From: Herbaspirillum sp. GW103
GTDB taxonomy: Bacteria > Pseudomonadota > Gammaproteobacteria > Burkholderiales > Burkholderiaceae_D
Length of the DNA stretch: 64,000 nt
Assembly: GCF_000261365.1 (NCBI RefSeq)
Contig: NZ_AJVC01000004.1
Location: 806,001 to 870,000 of the forward strand
Direction of reading: 5' to 3'
The position numbers and the translations under genes were made by a program. The notes under the pieces were generated by a model. The model was not told the DNA's origin, did no database searches, and worked only from the letters and a program-made list of their open reading frames with translations. Positions 12,155-21,824 of the stretch are shown piece by piece. How positions within the stretch are numbered: the stretch's first letter is position 1; each line of letters starts with the position of its first letter.

Positions 12155-12820
12155 ATGCCGACCTACCGTATCGCTCCCAGCATTCTCTCCGCCGATTTTG
12201 CCCGCCTGGGTGAAGAAGTGCGCAATGTCGTCGCCGCCGGCGCCGATTTCATCCACTTCGACGTGATGGACAACCACTACGTCCCCAACCTGACCATCGG
12301 CCCGCTGGTCTGCGAAGCCATCCGTCCGCACGTGCAGGTGCCCATCGATGTGCACCTGATGGTCAAGCCCGTGGACCGCATCATCCCCGACTTCGCCAAG
12401 GCCGGCGCCAACCTCATCACCTTCCACCCGGAAGCCTCCGAGCACATCGACCGCTCCCTGCAACTGATCCGCGACAACGGCTGCAAGGCCGGCCTGGTGT
12501 TCAACCCCGGCACACCGCTGCACTACCTGGACCACGTGATGGACAAGCTGGACATGGTCCTGATCATGTCCGTCAACCCCGGTTTCGGCGGCCAGTCCTT
12601 CATTCCGGAAGCCTTGAAGAAGATCGCCGAAGTGCGCCGTCGCATCGATGAATCCGGCCGCGACATCCTGCTGGAAGTCGATGGCGGCATCAAGGTCGAG
12701 AACATCGCCGCCGCCGCCCGCGCCGGTGCAGACACCTTTGTCGCCGGTTCGGCCATCTTCGGCAAACCGGACTACAAGGCCGTCATCGACGCCATGCGCG
12801 CCGAACTGGCCCAAGTCTGA
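12155..12820 (+). CDS. rpe: Ribulose-phosphate 3-epimerase
   Basis: A 221-residue TIM-barrel enzyme interconverting ribulose 5-phosphate and xylulose 5-phosphate in the pentose phosphate and Calvin-type pathways. All family motifs are present: APSILSADF at the N-terminus, the metal/catalytic site [17 protein letters not shown] (His35, Asp37), [13 protein letters not shown] and the second catalytic Asp in LEVDGGI. The ATG at 12155 gives the standard N-terminus, although no strong ribosome site precedes it. A -10-like TAGAAT at 12079-12084 may belong to its promoter. It is followed by gph and the trp genes, a gene order common in proteobacteria. Confidence 0.96.
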   Translation: MPTYRIAPSILSADFARLGEEVRNVVAAGADFIHFDVMDNHYVPNLTIGPLVCEAIRPHVQVPIDVHLMVKPVDRIIPDFAKAGANLITFHPEASEHIDRSLQLIRDNGCKAGLVFNPGTPLHYLDHVMDKLDMVLIMSVNPGFGGQSFIPEALKKIAEVRRRIDESGRDILLEVDGGIKVENIAAAARAGADTFVAGSAIFGKPDYKAVIDAMRAELAQV

Positions 12821-12868
12821 TCTCCCACCCCTTCGCCAGACGCACAAACTACGAGGTTTCCAGGGCAT

Positions 12869-13549
12869 ATGAAGAATCTGACCAATATCAAGGCCGCCAT
12901 CATCGACCTCGACGGTACCATGCTGGATACGGCGGCCGACTTCCATGTAGCGGTCAACCGCATGCGTGAAGAATTGGGACTGACGCCCCTGTCCCAGGAA
13001 ACCATCGTCAACTTCGTCGGCAAGGGCACCGAGAACCTGATCCGCCGCGTGCTGGCCGTGGATTATGCCGAGGATGAGGCGGCGCAGTACTTCCAGCAGG
13101 CGCTCGATAGCTATACCGAGCACTACCTGGCCATCAACGGTGACTATTCCTCGCTCTACCCGGGCGTGGTCGAGGGCCTGCAAGCCCTGCGCGGCAAGGG
13201 CCTGCGCCTGGCCTGCGTGACCAACAAACCGCTGGCCTTCGCCTTGCCGCTGCTGCAGAAGAAGGGCCTGCGCGACTTCTTCGAGATCGTCTATGGCGGC
13301 GATTCCTTCCCCAAGAAGAAGCCCGATCCCATGCCCCTGCTGCAGGTCTGCCAGGATTTCGCCCTGGAAGCGGCCCAGGTGGTGGCCATCGGCGACTCCA
13401 GCAACGATGCCCAGGCTGCCCGCGCGGCGGGATGCCGTGTCCTGAATGTTCCGTATGGATACAACCACGGTGAATCTATACACGACGTCGATTCGGATGG
13501 TATAGTTTCGACGCTTGTAGAAGCAGCGCAGCAAATCTCGGTGGACTGA
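12869..13549 (+). CDS. gph: Phosphoglycolate phosphatase (HAD superfamily)
   Basis: A 226-residue HAD hydrolase that removes phosphate from 2-phosphoglycolate arising from DNA repair or Rubisco oxygenation. Motif I is DLDGT (Asp13 nucleophile, Asp15 acid/base), motif II Thr in CVTNKP, motif III the Lys of PKKKPDP and motif IV GDSSNDAQAA. The helical cap domain lies between motifs I and II. It follows rpe after 48 bases and probably shares its transcript. Its 3' end leads into the trp leader region. Confidence 0.92.
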   Translation: MKNLTNIKAAIIDLDGTMLDTAADFHVAVNRMREELGLTPLSQETIVNFVGKGTENLIRRVLAVDYAEDEAAQYFQQALDSYTEHYLAINGDYSSLYPGVVEGLQALRGKGLRLACVTNKPLAFALPLLQKKGLRDFFEIVYGGDSFPKKKPDPMPLLQVCQDFALEAAQVVAIGDSSNDAQAARAAGCRVLNVPYGYNHGESIHDVDSDGIVSTLVEAAQQISVD

Positions 13550-13604
13550 CACCCTGTCAGCTCACCGGTCGATAGACCGAAGATCCAACCGCGACCCCAC
13601 ATCA

Positions 13605-13691
13605 ATGTTTCGCAACAACAAACGTACCGCTCAACCGACAGCCGCCCCTGAGGCCTGGCTGTGGCGACGCTGGCAATTCCAGGCTCTGTAA
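13605..13691 (+). CDS. trpL: Probable trp leader peptide
   Basis: A 28-codon ORF between gph and trpE containing three Trp codons within six (WLWRRW, codons at 13656, 13662 and 13671), then WQFQAL and a TAA that overlaps the next ATG. Trp is rare, so this clustering directly upstream of trpE is what a transcription-attenuation leader peptide would show. Against it, no clear Shine-Dalgarno sequence precedes the ATG. The mutually exclusive stems described in the next entry support it. I am not aware of a described case in this genus, but I could not search. Confidence 0.6.
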   Translation: MFRNNKRTAQPTAAPEAWLWRRWQFQAL

Positions 13692-13737
13692 ATGACGCCT
13701 GGACCTGGCCGCCCCTGCGTGCCGGGTCGTTTGTTGT
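13653..13737 (+). promoter_or_regulatory. Probable trp attenuator (alternative RNA stems)
   Basis: Segment 1 GCCTGG (13653-13658, over the Trp codons) can pair with segment 2 CCAGGC (13679-13684). Segment 2 can instead pair with GCCTGG (13697-13702) or CCTGG (13704-13708). Segment 3 GACCTGGC (13702-13709) pairs with segment 4 GCCGGGTC (13721-13728) in an 8-bp stem followed by GTTTGTTGT, a modest terminator. Ribosome stalling at the Trp codons would mask segment 1, favour 2:3 pairing and prevent termination. The remaining leader (13738-13883) shows no further gene. Confidence 0.55.
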
Positions 13738-13883
13738 AGTACCCGCATCCCCCGTATTTCCCTTAACGACACCGCTGACGAGAGTCCGCAGCTGTCCACG
13801 GTCATCGTGTGCATCGCGCATTGCGCCTGCGCACCGCCGGTGGGCAGGCCTGGGTACCCTACAATGGCGGTCTGGAGTGAAAC

Positions 13884-15380
13884 ATGACCGAACTCGAATT
13901 CAAATCGCTGGCCGCCGAAGGCTATAACCGCATCCCCCTGATCGCCGAAGCCTTCGCCGACCTGGAAACGCCGCTCACGCTCTATCTCAAGCTGGCCCAG
14001 AGCCACAACACCGGCAAGAACACCTTCCTGCTGGAATCAGTCGTGGGAGGCGAGCGCTTCGGCCGCTATTCCTTCATCGGCCTGCCTGCTTCGACCAAGA
14101 TCCGCTGCAGCGGCAAGCAGATCGAAGTGCTGAAGAATGACGTGGTGATCGAAACCGCCGAAGGCAATGCGCTGGAATTCATCGCCCAGTACCAGTCCCG
14201 CTTCAAGGTCGCCATCCGCCCCGGCATGCCGCGCTTCTGCGGCGGCCTGGCCGGCTACTTCGGCTATGACGCCGTGCGCTACATCGAAAAGCGCCTGGAA
14301 GACAGCGCGCCCAAGGACACCCTGGGCCTGCCCGACATCCAGTTGCTGCTGACCGAAGAGCTGGCCGTCATCGACAATCTCTCGGGCAAGCTCTACCTGA
14401 TCGTCTACGCCGACCCCAGCCAGCCGGAAGCCTTCTCCCGTGGCCGCCAGCGCCTGCGCGACCTGCGCGCCATGCTGCGACGACCGGCCGATGCGCCCGT
14501 CACCACCGGTTCGGTGCGTACCGAGACCATCCGCGAATTCCCCAAGGACGAATATCTGAAAGCCGTGGCCCGCGCCAAGGAATACGTGATGGCCGGCGAC
14601 CTGATGCAGGTGCAGATCGGCCAGCGTCTGAAGAAATCCTATGTGGATTCGCCGCTGATGCTGTACCGCGCACTGCGCTCGCTGAACCCCTCGCCTTACA
14701 TGTACTTCTACAACTTCGGCGACATGCAGATCGTCGGCGCCTCGCCCGAAATTCTGGTGCGCAACGAATCCATCGGCGAAGGCCAGAAGAAGATCACCAT
14801 CCGCCCGCTGGCCGGTACCCGCCCGCGCGGCTCCACCATCGAGCGCGATGAACAGCTGGCCCGCGAACTGCTGGCCGATCCCAAGGAAATCGCCGAACAC
14901 GTGATGCTCATCGACCTGGCCCGCAACGACATCGGCCGCATCGCTACCACCGGCAGCGTCAAGGTCACCGACCAGATGGTGATCGAAAAATATTCCCACG
15001 TGCAGCACATCGTCTCCAACGTCGAGGGCATCCTGAAACCCGGCATGTCCAACCTCGATGTATTGAAGGCCACCTTCCCCGCCGGCACGCTCTCGGGCGC
15101 CCCCAAGGTGCGCGCGATGGAAATCATCGATGAACTGGAACCGACCAAGCGCGGCATCTATGGTGGCGCCTGCGGCTATCTCTCCTTCGGAGGCGAGATG
15201 GACGTGGCCATTGCGATTCGTACCGGCGTCATCAAGGATGGCACGCTGTATGTGCAGGCCGCCGCCGGCATCGTGGCCGACTCGGTGCCGGAAATGGAAT
15301 GGGAAGAAACCGAAAACAAGGCGCGTGCCGTGCTGCGCGCTGCTGAACAAGTGCAAGATGGCCTGGACGGAGAAATCTAA
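13884..15380 (+). CDS. trpE: Anthranilate synthase component I
   Basis: A 498-residue chorismate-using enzyme; with TrpG it makes anthranilate, the committed step to tryptophan. The feedback-binding LLES motif is present (TFLLESVVGGERFGRYSF), as are the chorismate-site blocks in the C-terminal half: PSPYMYFY, GASPEILVR, RPLAGTRPRG, LIDLARNDIGR, PAGTLSGAPKVRAMEIIDELE and the final GGEMDVAIAIRT. The ATG at 13884 has GGAGTGAAAC upstream. trpG begins at the base after its stop codon, so the two are translationally coupled. Confidence 0.97.
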   Translation: MTELEFKSLAAEGYNRIPLIAEAFADLETPLTLYLKLAQSHNTGKNTFLLESVVGGERFGRYSFIGLPASTKIRCSGKQIEVLKNDVVIETAEGNALEFIAQYQSRFKVAIRPGMPRFCGGLAGYFGYDAVRYIEKRLEDSAPKDTLGLPDIQLLLTEELAVIDNLSGKLYLIVYADPSQPEAFSRGRQRLRDLRAMLRRPADAPVTTGSVRTETIREFPKDEYLKAVARAKEYVMAGDLMQVQIGQRLKKSYVDSPLMLYRALRSLNPSPYMYFYNFGDMQIVGASPEILVRNESIGEGQKKITIRPLAGTRPRGSTIERDEQLARELLADPKEIAEHVMLIDLARNDIGRIATTGSVKVTDQMVIEKYSHVQHIVSNVEGILKPGMSNLDVLKATFPAGTLSGAPKVRAMEIIDELEPTKRGIYGGACGYLSFGGEMDVAIAIRTGVIKDGTLYVQAAAGIVADSVPEMEWEETENKARAVLRAAEQVQDGLDGEI

Positions 15381-15956
15381 ATGCTGCTGATGATCGACAA
15401 CTACGACTCCTTCACCTACAACCTGGTGCAATACTTCGGCGAGCTGGGCGAAGAGGTGCTGACCATCCGCAATGACGAGATCACGCTGGATGACATCAAG
15501 ACACTGAACCCCGAGCGCATCTGCCTCTCCCCCGGCCCCTGCAGCCCGAAGGAAGCCGGCATCTGCGTGGATCTGCTCAAGGAATTCTCGGGCAAGCTGC
15601 CCATCCTGGGCGTCTGCCTGGGCCACCAGGCCATCGGTGAAGCCTTCGGCGGCAACATCATCCGCGCCAAGCAGGTCATGCACGGCAAGACTTCCAGGAT
15701 CGCGCACACTGGTGTGGGCGTCTTCAAGGACCTGCCCACGCCTTACACGGTGATCCGCTACCACTCGCTGGCCATCGAACGCGCCACTCTGCCGGATTGT
15801 CTGGAAGTGACCGCCTGGACTGACGATGGCGAGATCATGGGCGTGCGCCACAAGGAGTTCGATCTGCAAGGCGTGCAGTTCCATCCCGAGTCCATCCTCT
15901 CCGAGCACGGCCACGCCCTGCTCAAGAACTTCCTGAGCGGCAGCGCCCACGGCTGA
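15381..15956 (+). CDS. trpG: Anthranilate synthase component II (glutamine amidotransferase)
   Basis: A 191-residue class I glutaminase supplying ammonia to TrpE. The catalytic triad is visible: Cys79 in GVCLGHQAI, His168 and Glu170 in GVQFHPESI; the oxyanion loop is LSPGPCSP. It begins immediately after the trpE stop with no gap. It is a stand-alone TrpG, not fused to TrpD. In many bacteria the same subunit also serves PabB for folate synthesis; no other amidotransferase of this type is in the window. Confidence 0.96.
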   Translation: MLLMIDNYDSFTYNLVQYFGELGEEVLTIRNDEITLDDIKTLNPERICLSPGPCSPKEAGICVDLLKEFSGKLPILGVCLGHQAIGEAFGGNIIRAKQVMHGKTSRIAHTGVGVFKDLPTPYTVIRYHSLAIERATLPDCLEVTAWTDDGEIMGVRHKEFDLQGVQFHPESILSEHGHALLKNFLSGSAHG

Positions 15957-15982
15957 GACCATCACACAAGACGAGACACAAC

Positions 15983-17020
15983 ATGCCCATCACTCCGCAA
16001 GAAGCGCTGCTGCGCTGTATCGAACATCGCGAAATCTTCCACGATGAAATGCTGACCCTGTTCCGCCAGATCATGAGCGGCGAGATGTCGCCGGTGATGA
16101 TCGCGGCCCTCACCATGGGCCTGCGCGTGAAGAAGGAAAGCATCGGCGAGATCGCCGCCGCCGCGCAAGTCATGCGCGAATTCGCTACCAAGGTGCCGAT
16201 GGCCGACACCACCGGCCTGCTCGACATCGTCGGCACCGGCGGCGATGGCGCGCATACCTTCAATATCTCCACGGCTTCCATGTTCGTGGCCGCTGCCGCC
16301 GGTGCGCGCGTGGCCAAGCATGGCGGGCGCAGCGTATCGTCCTCGTCCGGCAGCGCCGACGTGCTCGAAGCCCTGGGAGCAGACATCAACCTGCAACCCG
16401 AGCAGGTGGCGCAATCGATCGCCCAGTCCGGTATCGGCTTCATGTTCGCCCCCAACCACCACGCCGCCATGAAGCACGCCGCGCCGGTGCGCAAGGAGCT
16501 GGGCGTGCGCACCATCTTCAACATCCTCGGTCCGCTGACCAATCCGGCCGGCGCACCCAATATCCTCATGGGCGTGTTCCACCCCGATCTGGTGGGCATC
16601 CAGGTACGCGTGCTGCAACGCCTGGGCGCACAGCATGCCATCGTGGTCTGGGGTCGAGACAACCTCGACGAAGTCACGCTGGGCGGCGCCACCATGGTGG
16701 GCGAACTGGTCAACGGCGAGATCCGCGAATATGAGATCCATCCGGAGGACTTTGGCCTGTCCATGTTTGCCAGCCGCAACTTGCAGGTCGGCAATGCCAC
16801 CGAATCGAAGGAGAAGATCTTCGAAGCCCTGCGCGGGGAACCCGGTCCGGTGCACGACATCGTAGTCATCAATGCTGCCACGGCCCTGTACGCGGCAGGT
16901 GTGGCAACCTCGATTGCCGAGGGGCTGGCCACTGCGCGCGCCACCATCGCCTCGGGCGCTGCCCGTGCCAAGCTGGACCAGTTCGTGCAGGTCACGCGCC
17001 AGCTCGGCGGCAAACACTGA
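15983..17020 (+). CDS. trpD: Anthranilate phosphoribosyltransferase
   Basis: A 345-residue enzyme attaching phosphoribosyl from PRPP to anthranilate. The PRPP-binding glycine loop is [14 protein letters not shown] (84-97); [21 protein letters not shown] and GVFHPDLVG are further family blocks. It lies 26 bases after trpG and 17 bases before trpC in the same operon. The PRPP it uses is made by Prs, also encoded in this window. Confidence 0.96.
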   Translation: MPITPQEALLRCIEHREIFHDEMLTLFRQIMSGEMSPVMIAALTMGLRVKKESIGEIAAAAQVMREFATKVPMADTTGLLDIVGTGGDGAHTFNISTASMFVAAAAGARVAKHGGRSVSSSSGSADVLEALGADINLQPEQVAQSIAQSGIGFMFAPNHHAAMKHAAPVRKELGVRTIFNILGPLTNPAGAPNILMGVFHPDLVGIQVRVLQRLGAQHAIVVWGRDNLDEVTLGGATMVGELVNGEIREYEIHPEDFGLSMFASRNLQVGNATESKEKIFEALRGEPGPVHDIVVINAATALYAAGVATSIAEGLATARATIASGAARAKLDQFVQVTRQLGGKH

Positions 17021-17037
17021 AACCGACAAGGAGCCCC

Positions 17038-17838
17038 ATGTCCGACATTCTCAACAAGATCCTCGACGTCAAGGCCGAGGAAGTGCGCCTGGCCAAGAAG
17101 CAGCGCGACCTCGCCAGCCTGCGCCGCGATGTGGAAACCGACAGCGAATTGCGCTCCGAACTGCGCAATTTCGAAGAGAGCCTGCGCGGCAAGATCGCCA
17201 GCGGTCAGGCCGGCGTGATTGCCGAAGTCAAGAAGGCCTCGCCCTCCAAGGGTGTGATCCGTCCCGACTTCAAGCCGGCCGAGATCGCCGTGAGCTATGC
17301 CGAACATGGCGCGGCCTGCCTGTCGGTACTGACCGATGAACAATTCTTCCAGGGCTCGCCGGACTACCTCAAGGCGGCGCGCGCCGCGTGCGCCCTGCCG
17401 GTGCTGCGCAAGGATTTCATGATGGATCATTACCAGATCTATCAGGCCCGCTCCTGGGGGGCGGACGCCATCCTGCTGATCGTGGCCGCACTGGACCATG
17501 GCCTGATGGCCGACCTGGAAGCCTGCGCCCATGAACTGGGCATGAGCGTGCTGGTGGAAGTCCATGACCAGGCCGAACTGGAAGCCGCCTTGAAACTGAA
17601 GACACGTCTGTTGGGCATCAACAACCGCAACCTGCGCACCTTCGAGACCACGCTGGACACCACCCTGAACCTGCTGCCGCGCATCCCCCCGGAAAAGCTG
17701 GTGGTCACCGAATCGGCCATCGCCACCCCGGATGACGTCAAGCGCATGCGCGATGCCGACGTCCATGCTTTCCTGGTTGGTGAAGCTTTCATGCGCGCCC
17801 CCGAACCGGGGGTGGAACTGGCGCGGCTGTTCGCCTGA
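17038..17838 (+). CDS. trpC: Indole-3-glycerol-phosphate synthase
   Basis: A 266-residue TIM-barrel enzyme that closes the indole ring with loss of CO2. Substrate-binding blocks are visible: [17 protein letters not shown] with the catalytic Lys residues, [34 protein letters not shown] and VTESAI. It is the last gene of trpEGDC here; trpF, trpB and trpA are not in the window, which is usual for betaproteobacteria, where they sit elsewhere. A strong terminator follows. It is monofunctional, without a TrpF fusion. Confidence 0.96.
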   Translation: MSDILNKILDVKAEEVRLAKKQRDLASLRRDVETDSELRSELRNFEESLRGKIASGQAGVIAEVKKASPSKGVIRPDFKPAEIAVSYAEHGAACLSVLTDEQFFQGSPDYLKAARAACALPVLRKDFMMDHYQIYQARSWGADAILLIVAALDHGLMADLEACAHELGMSVLVEVHDQAELEAALKLKTRLLGINNRNLRTFETTLDTTLNLLPRIPPEKLVVTESAIATPDDVKRMRDADVHAFLVGEAFMRAPEPGVELARLFA

Positions 17839-17852
17839 TTGCATCGCTCAAG

Positions 17853-17893
17853 AAAAAACCTCGCCCGGCATGTGCCGGCGCGAGGTTTTTTTC
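17853..17893 (+). terminator. Bidirectional terminator between trpC and the MFS gene
   Basis: Stem AACCTCGCCCGGCA / TGCCGGCGCGAGGTT (one bulged C), flanked by A6 and T7. It ends the trp operon and the converging MFS transporter transcript. Confidence 0.9.
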
Positions 17894-17908
17894 ATGCGGG
17901 CCCGGCGC

Positions 17909-19384
17909 TTAACGCTTGCCTTGCGCAGCGCGCATGCCGCCACCGATATTGCTGCCGGCGTCCCGTGCCAAGCCGCGATAGCCCATCACCGAGATCAATG
18001 TCACTACACCGGCCATCGCAAAGGCCCACTGGAAATCGCCCAACGTGAAATGCGCGCCGCTGGCATCGATCTCCTCGCCCCGCAGCGCCGCCGCGATCCG
18101 CAAGGCCAGCGCACCGAAGGCGATGCCCATCCCGATGGTCATCTGCTGCGCCACGCTCCAGAGCGTGCTGGCCGAGGATTTGCGGGCATCGCTGATATCC
18201 GCATAGGCCAGCGTGGCCAAGGTAGAGAACTGCATCGAACGCGACAGGCCATAACAGAAGATCACCCCCAGGATCACCGGCAGCGGCGCGCCTGGCGTGA
18301 GCAAGCCGCAGGCAATGATGAGGCAGCCGGCGATGGCCGCATTGTTGACCGCGACGCTACGGAAACCGAAGCGCTGCAGGATGCGCGTGGTGAACGCCTT
18401 CATGCCAAGGTTGCCGAGCGCAGTGGCCAGCAGCAGCAAACCCGACTGGAAGGCGGTCAGGCCGAAACCGATCTGGAACATCAGCGGCATCAGGTAAGGC
18501 ACCGCATCCACGCCGATACGCGTGAGCGAACCGGTCAGCACCGTCACCGAATAGGTCGGGATACGCAGACTGGAAAAATCCAGCAGCGGATGTTCGATGC
18601 GCTGCATGTGGCGCCACGCACAGTAGCCGAGCACCACGCCCAGCGCCACGAAGCCGAGCGCCACCTTGATGTTGGATTCCATATGGCTGGCGATCTCGGT
18701 ACCATACAGCAGCGAAGTCAGCGCCGCCCCCGAGAGCAGGAAACCGATCACATCCAGCGGCCGCTTGCTGTGACCATGTTCATTGCGCACCACCCGCATC
18801 ACGGCAATGAAGGCAGCAATCCCGAACGGGACGTTCATCAGGAAGATCCAGTGCCACGACGCATAGGTGGTGATGAAGCCACCGATGGAAGGCCCCACTA
18901 CCGGTGCCACGATGGCCGGCCAGGTGATGGTGGCGATGGCTTTCATCAGCCTGTCCTTGCCGGTGCTGCGCACCACGATCATGCGCCCGACCGGCACCAT
19001 CATTGCTCCACCCAACCCTTGCAGCACACGCGCGGCGGTGAACTGCCACACATTCTGCGAGTAACCGCACAGCACGGATGCCAGCGTGAAGATGGCAATG
19101 GCCATGCCGAATACGGTGCGCGAACCGAAGCGATCGGCCACCCAGCCACTGATGGGAATGAAGACGGCCAGGGTCAGCATGTAAGCCGTCATGCCCAGGC
19201 TCAGTTCATTGGGTCCGACCCCGAAGGATTGCGCCATCTGCGGCAAGGCAGTGGCGATGATGGTGGTATCGAGATACTCCATGAAGAAGGTCGCCGCCAC
19301 GATATAGGGCAGCATGCGCACACGTGCGTCGGACAGCTTGTTGTCGTTGGTTCCCACGTTCTCTGCCTCTGCTTTTCTGGTCAC
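17909..19384 (-). CDS. MFS transporter, DHA2 (14-helix) drug:proton antiporter type
   Basis: A 491-residue inner-membrane exporter of the EmrB/QacA group. The signature LDTTIIATALPQM in helix 1 and the DHA2 motif A-like GWVADRFGSRTVFG and GxxxGPxxGG-like APVVGPSIGGFI regions are present; hydrophobic segments number about 14. Substrate unknown; no membrane-fusion partner (EmrA) or regulator lies beside it. The start is uncertain: a GTG at 19384 gives a 23-residue hydrophilic lead, a GTG nine codons on has a better ribosome site (AGAGGCAGAG), and an ATG at codon 24 is possible. It converges on trpC. Confidence 0.88.
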   Translation of the reverse strand: MTRKAEAENVGTNDNKLSDARVRMLPYIVAATFFMEYLDTTIIATALPQMAQSFGVGPNELSLGMTAYMLTLAVFIPISGWVADRFGSRTVFGMAIAIFTLASVLCGYSQNVWQFTAARVLQGLGGAMMVPVGRMIVVRSTGKDRLMKAIATITWPAIVAPVVGPSIGGFITTYASWHWIFLMNVPFGIAAFIAVMRVVRNEHGHSKRPLDVIGFLLSGAALTSLLYGTEIASHMESNIKVALGFVALGVVLGYCAWRHMQRIEHPLLDFSSLRIPTYSVTVLTGSLTRIGVDAVPYLMPLMFQIGFGLTAFQSGLLLLATALGNLGMKAFTTRILQRFGFRSVAVNNAAIAGCLIIACGLLTPGAPLPVILGVIFCYGLSRSMQFSTLATLAYADISDARKSSASTLWSVAQQMTIGMGIAFGALALRIAAALRGEEIDASGAHFTLGDFQWAFAMAGVVTLISVMGYRGLARDAGSNIGGGMRAAQGKR

Positions 19385-19394
19385 CCATGCGAAA

Positions 19395-19412
19395 CGCCGG
19401 CATGTGCCGGCG
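19395..19412. repeat. Palindromic hairpin between ubiB and the MFS gene
   Basis: CGCCGGC-ATGT-GCCGGCG. The core CCGGCATGTGCCGGCGC also forms the stem of the trpC terminator, so the same 17 bases occur on both sides of the MFS gene. It may terminate ubiB-operon transcription poorly (no long T-run), and lies between ubiB's stop and the MFS start. Confidence 0.5.
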
Positions 19413-19445
19413 CTTTGCTTGGAGAAATGATTTAACCCATTTATA

Positions 19446-21020
19446 TCAATAGAATCTCAGCAGGTGCATCAACAACTGCACCACGATGATGCCGCCGATC
19501 AGCCCGCCACCGAAATACACGATCACGCCCAGCAGCATGTTGGTGCGGCGCTGTTCAGTCAGGAGCTTGCGGATCAGTTCGGTATTGTGCGACTGGCCTT
19601 CGCCTTCGGTATAGCGCGTCAGTGCCTGGTGCGCCAGGCGCGGCAGTTCGGGCAGCAGGCGGCTGTAGCGCGGCACTTCCACCTTGAGCTGTTCGACGAA
19701 CCCGCGCCAGCCGATCTGCTCGCTCATCCAGCGTTCGAGATACGGCTTGGCGGTCTTCCACAGATCCAGGTCGGGATCGAGCTGGCGCCCCAGTCCTTCG
19801 ACATTGAGCAGGGTCTTCTGCAGCAGCACCAGCTGCGGCTGCACTTCCACGTTGAAACGGCGCGAGGTCTGGAACAGGCGCAGCAACACCTGGCCGAAGG
19901 AAATGTCCTTCAGGGGACGATCGAAGATCGGTTCGCAGCAAGCACGTACTGCCGCTTCCAGCTCATCGACGCGGGTATCCTTGGGGGCCCAGCCGGATTC
20001 GATGTGGGCCTCGGCCACGCGCTTGTAGTCGCGACGGAAGAAGGCCAGGAAATTCTGCGACAGGTAATCCTTGTCGAAATCATTGAGCGTGCCGACGATG
20101 CCGAAGTCCAGCGCGATATAGCGACCAAAGCTCTCCGGGGCCACCGACACCAGGATGTTGCCGGGGTGCATGTCGGCATGGAAGAAGCCATCGCGAAACA
20201 CCTGGGTGAAGAAAATCTCCACGCCATCGCGCGAGAGCTTGGACAGATCGACCCCTTCGGCGCGCAGGCGCTCGGTCTGCGAAATGGGGATGCCAACCAT
20301 GCGCTCCATGACGATGACCGAAGGTGAACAATAATCCCAATACATCTCCGGCACCATCAACAACGTCGACTCGGCGAAGTTGCGGCGCAGCTGGCTGGCG
20401 TTGGCGGCCTCGCGCATGAGGTCCAGTTCATCGTGCAGGTACTTGTCGAACTCACCCACCACTTCCTTGGCCTTCAGGCGGCGGCCATCGGCCCACAGGC
20501 GCTCCAGCCAGTCGGCGGCCACGTGCATCAGGCCGATGTCATGGTCGATGATGTCGCGCATGCCGGGGCGCAGCACCTTGACGGCCACATGCTTGCCATC
20601 CTTCAAGGTGGCGAAGTGGACCTGGGCAATCGAGGCCGAGGCCACCGGAGTGCGCTCGAAGCTGGCGAAGAGCTGGTCCGGATGCGCACCCAGCGACTTC
20701 TCGATCTGCTTGATCGCCAGTTCCGAATCGAAGGGCGGCACGCGGTCCTGCAACAGGGTCAGCTCATTGGCGATGTCGGGCGGCATCAGGTCGCGCCGGG
20801 TCGAGAGCACCTGGCCGAACTTGATGAAGATGGGGCCGAGGTCTTCCAGCGCACGGCGCAAACGCTCACCGCGCGGCGCAGACAGATCGCGCCAGAAAAA
20901 GATGCGGTTGGTGATGCGGGCGATGCGCGGCGGCGCGAATTCGGAGGCGATGATTTCATCCAGACCATAGAGAATGGCCACACGGATGATCTTGAGCAGA
21001 CGCAGGGAACGCAGCAGCAT
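19446..21020 (-). CDS. ubiB: UbiB, ABC1/ADCK atypical kinase for ubiquinone biosynthesis
   Basis: A 524-residue membrane-associated protein needed for aerobic ubiquinone synthesis. It has the UbiB hallmark KxGQ (KFGQ, 67-70), the Ala-rich nucleotide loop [12 protein letters not shown] with the Lys in VAVKVLRPG, the catalytic-loop region [11 protein letters not shown] and LDFGIVG, and a C-terminal pair of hydrophobic helices (about 497-520). Its ATG follows the ubiJ stop with no spacing, so the two are coupled. Together with ubiJ and ubiE in the same direction this is the typical ubi cluster. Confidence 0.95.
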   Translation of the reverse strand: MLLRSLRLLKIIRVAILYGLDEIIASEFAPPRIARITNRIFFWRDLSAPRGERLRRALEDLGPIFIKFGQVLSTRRDLMPPDIANELTLLQDRVPPFDSELAIKQIEKSLGAHPDQLFASFERTPVASASIAQVHFATLKDGKHVAVKVLRPGMRDIIDHDIGLMHVAADWLERLWADGRRLKAKEVVGEFDKYLHDELDLMREAANASQLRRNFAESTLLMVPEMYWDYCSPSVIVMERMVGIPISQTERLRAEGVDLSKLSRDGVEIFFTQVFRDGFFHADMHPGNILVSVAPESFGRYIALDFGIVGTLNDFDKDYLSQNFLAFFRRDYKRVAEAHIESGWAPKDTRVDELEAAVRACCEPIFDRPLKDISFGQVLLRLFQTSRRFNVEVQPQLVLLQKTLLNVEGLGRQLDPDLDLWKTAKPYLERWMSEQIGWRGFVEQLKVEVPRYSRLLPELPRLAHQALTRYTEGEGQSHNTELIRKLLTEQRRTNMLLGVIVYFGGGLIGGIIVVQLLMHLLRFY

Positions 21021-21635
21021 TTAACGACGCTCCAGTTTCTCGATGCGCTTGGACAAGCGTTCCAGGTCGTCACGCAGGCGCACGACATCGGCGGAAAAGT
21101 CCTGCAACTGGCGGGGGCGGATCAGCATCGGTTGTTCTTCCAGGAAATACTCGGCAAGGTTTTCGGTCAGCTTGCGGCCGCTGGTGCGGGCGGTCTCGAA
21201 CAGGTCGCGCGCACCGGAGACGATGCGGGTGGCGGCGACATCGCCGAGCACGCGGGAGAGATCATCCTCGGCATCCCAGCGCAGCTTCTGGCTCAGTTGA
21301 GAAATCGCATTGGCGAAGTCGGCATCGCCTTCCAGCTTGACGTAGGAAACCGCGCGCTCGCGGTTGGCGGCAATGAGCGGCAGGTCGGAGAGCTTCAGGC
21401 GGATGGTGACATCGGCCACGGCAGCAGCCGGCACCTCCTGCAGGTAGCCGTCAGCGGTGACGCTCAAGCGCAGCTGCATGACACCGGTATCGATGCAGGC
21501 CACCTTGCCGGCATGGGTGATGAGCGTCTCGCGCGCCCACGGTTCCTGTGCCAGCAGGTGGTTGATCACTGCCGCGGCAGGTTTCATCGGATCGAGGTCG
21601 GAGGCAAGAGTGGACGGATCGGGCAGCACGGACAT
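21021..21635 (-). CDS. ubiJ: UbiJ, SCP2-domain ubiquinone biosynthesis accessory factor
   Basis: A 204-residue protein with an N-terminal SCP2 lipid-binding domain (about 20-120, ADVTIRLKLSDLPLIA block) and a charged C-terminal helix (LRDDLERLSKRIEKLERR). UbiJ binds isoprenoid intermediates and belongs to the soluble Ubi complex with UbiK. It is encoded between the Tim44-domain gene and ubiB and abuts ubiB directly. Assignment rests on the domain and on the conserved ubiE-ubiJ-ubiB neighbourhood; sequence identity in this family is low. Confidence 0.88.
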   Translation of the reverse strand: MSVLPDPSTLASDLDPMKPAAAVINHLLAQEPWARETLITHAGKVACIDTGVMQLRLSVTADGYLQEVPAAAVADVTIRLKLSDLPLIAANRERAVSYVKLEGDADFANAISQLSQKLRWDAEDDLSRVLGDVAATRIVSGARDLFETARTSGRKLTENLAEYFLEEQPMLIRPRQLQDFSADVVRLRDDLERLSKRIEKLERR

Positions 21636-21710
21636 GGATTCCAGAATCGGGGTGGATCAGAGCGGGTCGAACTGACCCGGTTGACTGCGTTGGAGGGCAA
21701 GCAATTCCCC

Positions 21711-21750
21711 TCCACAAAAACAAAACCGCCCGCAAAAACCGGGCGGTTTC
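21711..21750 (-). terminator. Terminator after the Tim44-domain gene
   Basis: Stem AAACCGCCCG / CGGGCGGTTT with a 7-nt loop; the minus-strand transcript continues into TTTTGTTTTTG. It separates the upstream gene from ubiJ-ubiB, which must then have a promoter of their own in about 21640-21710. Confidence 0.85.
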
Positions 21751-21824
21751 AAGTGTACCAGCTTGGCGCCCCGGCAAGGTCCGGGCACTGCAGCTTGCTT
21801 GATCCAGCGCGCCTTCGGCACGCC

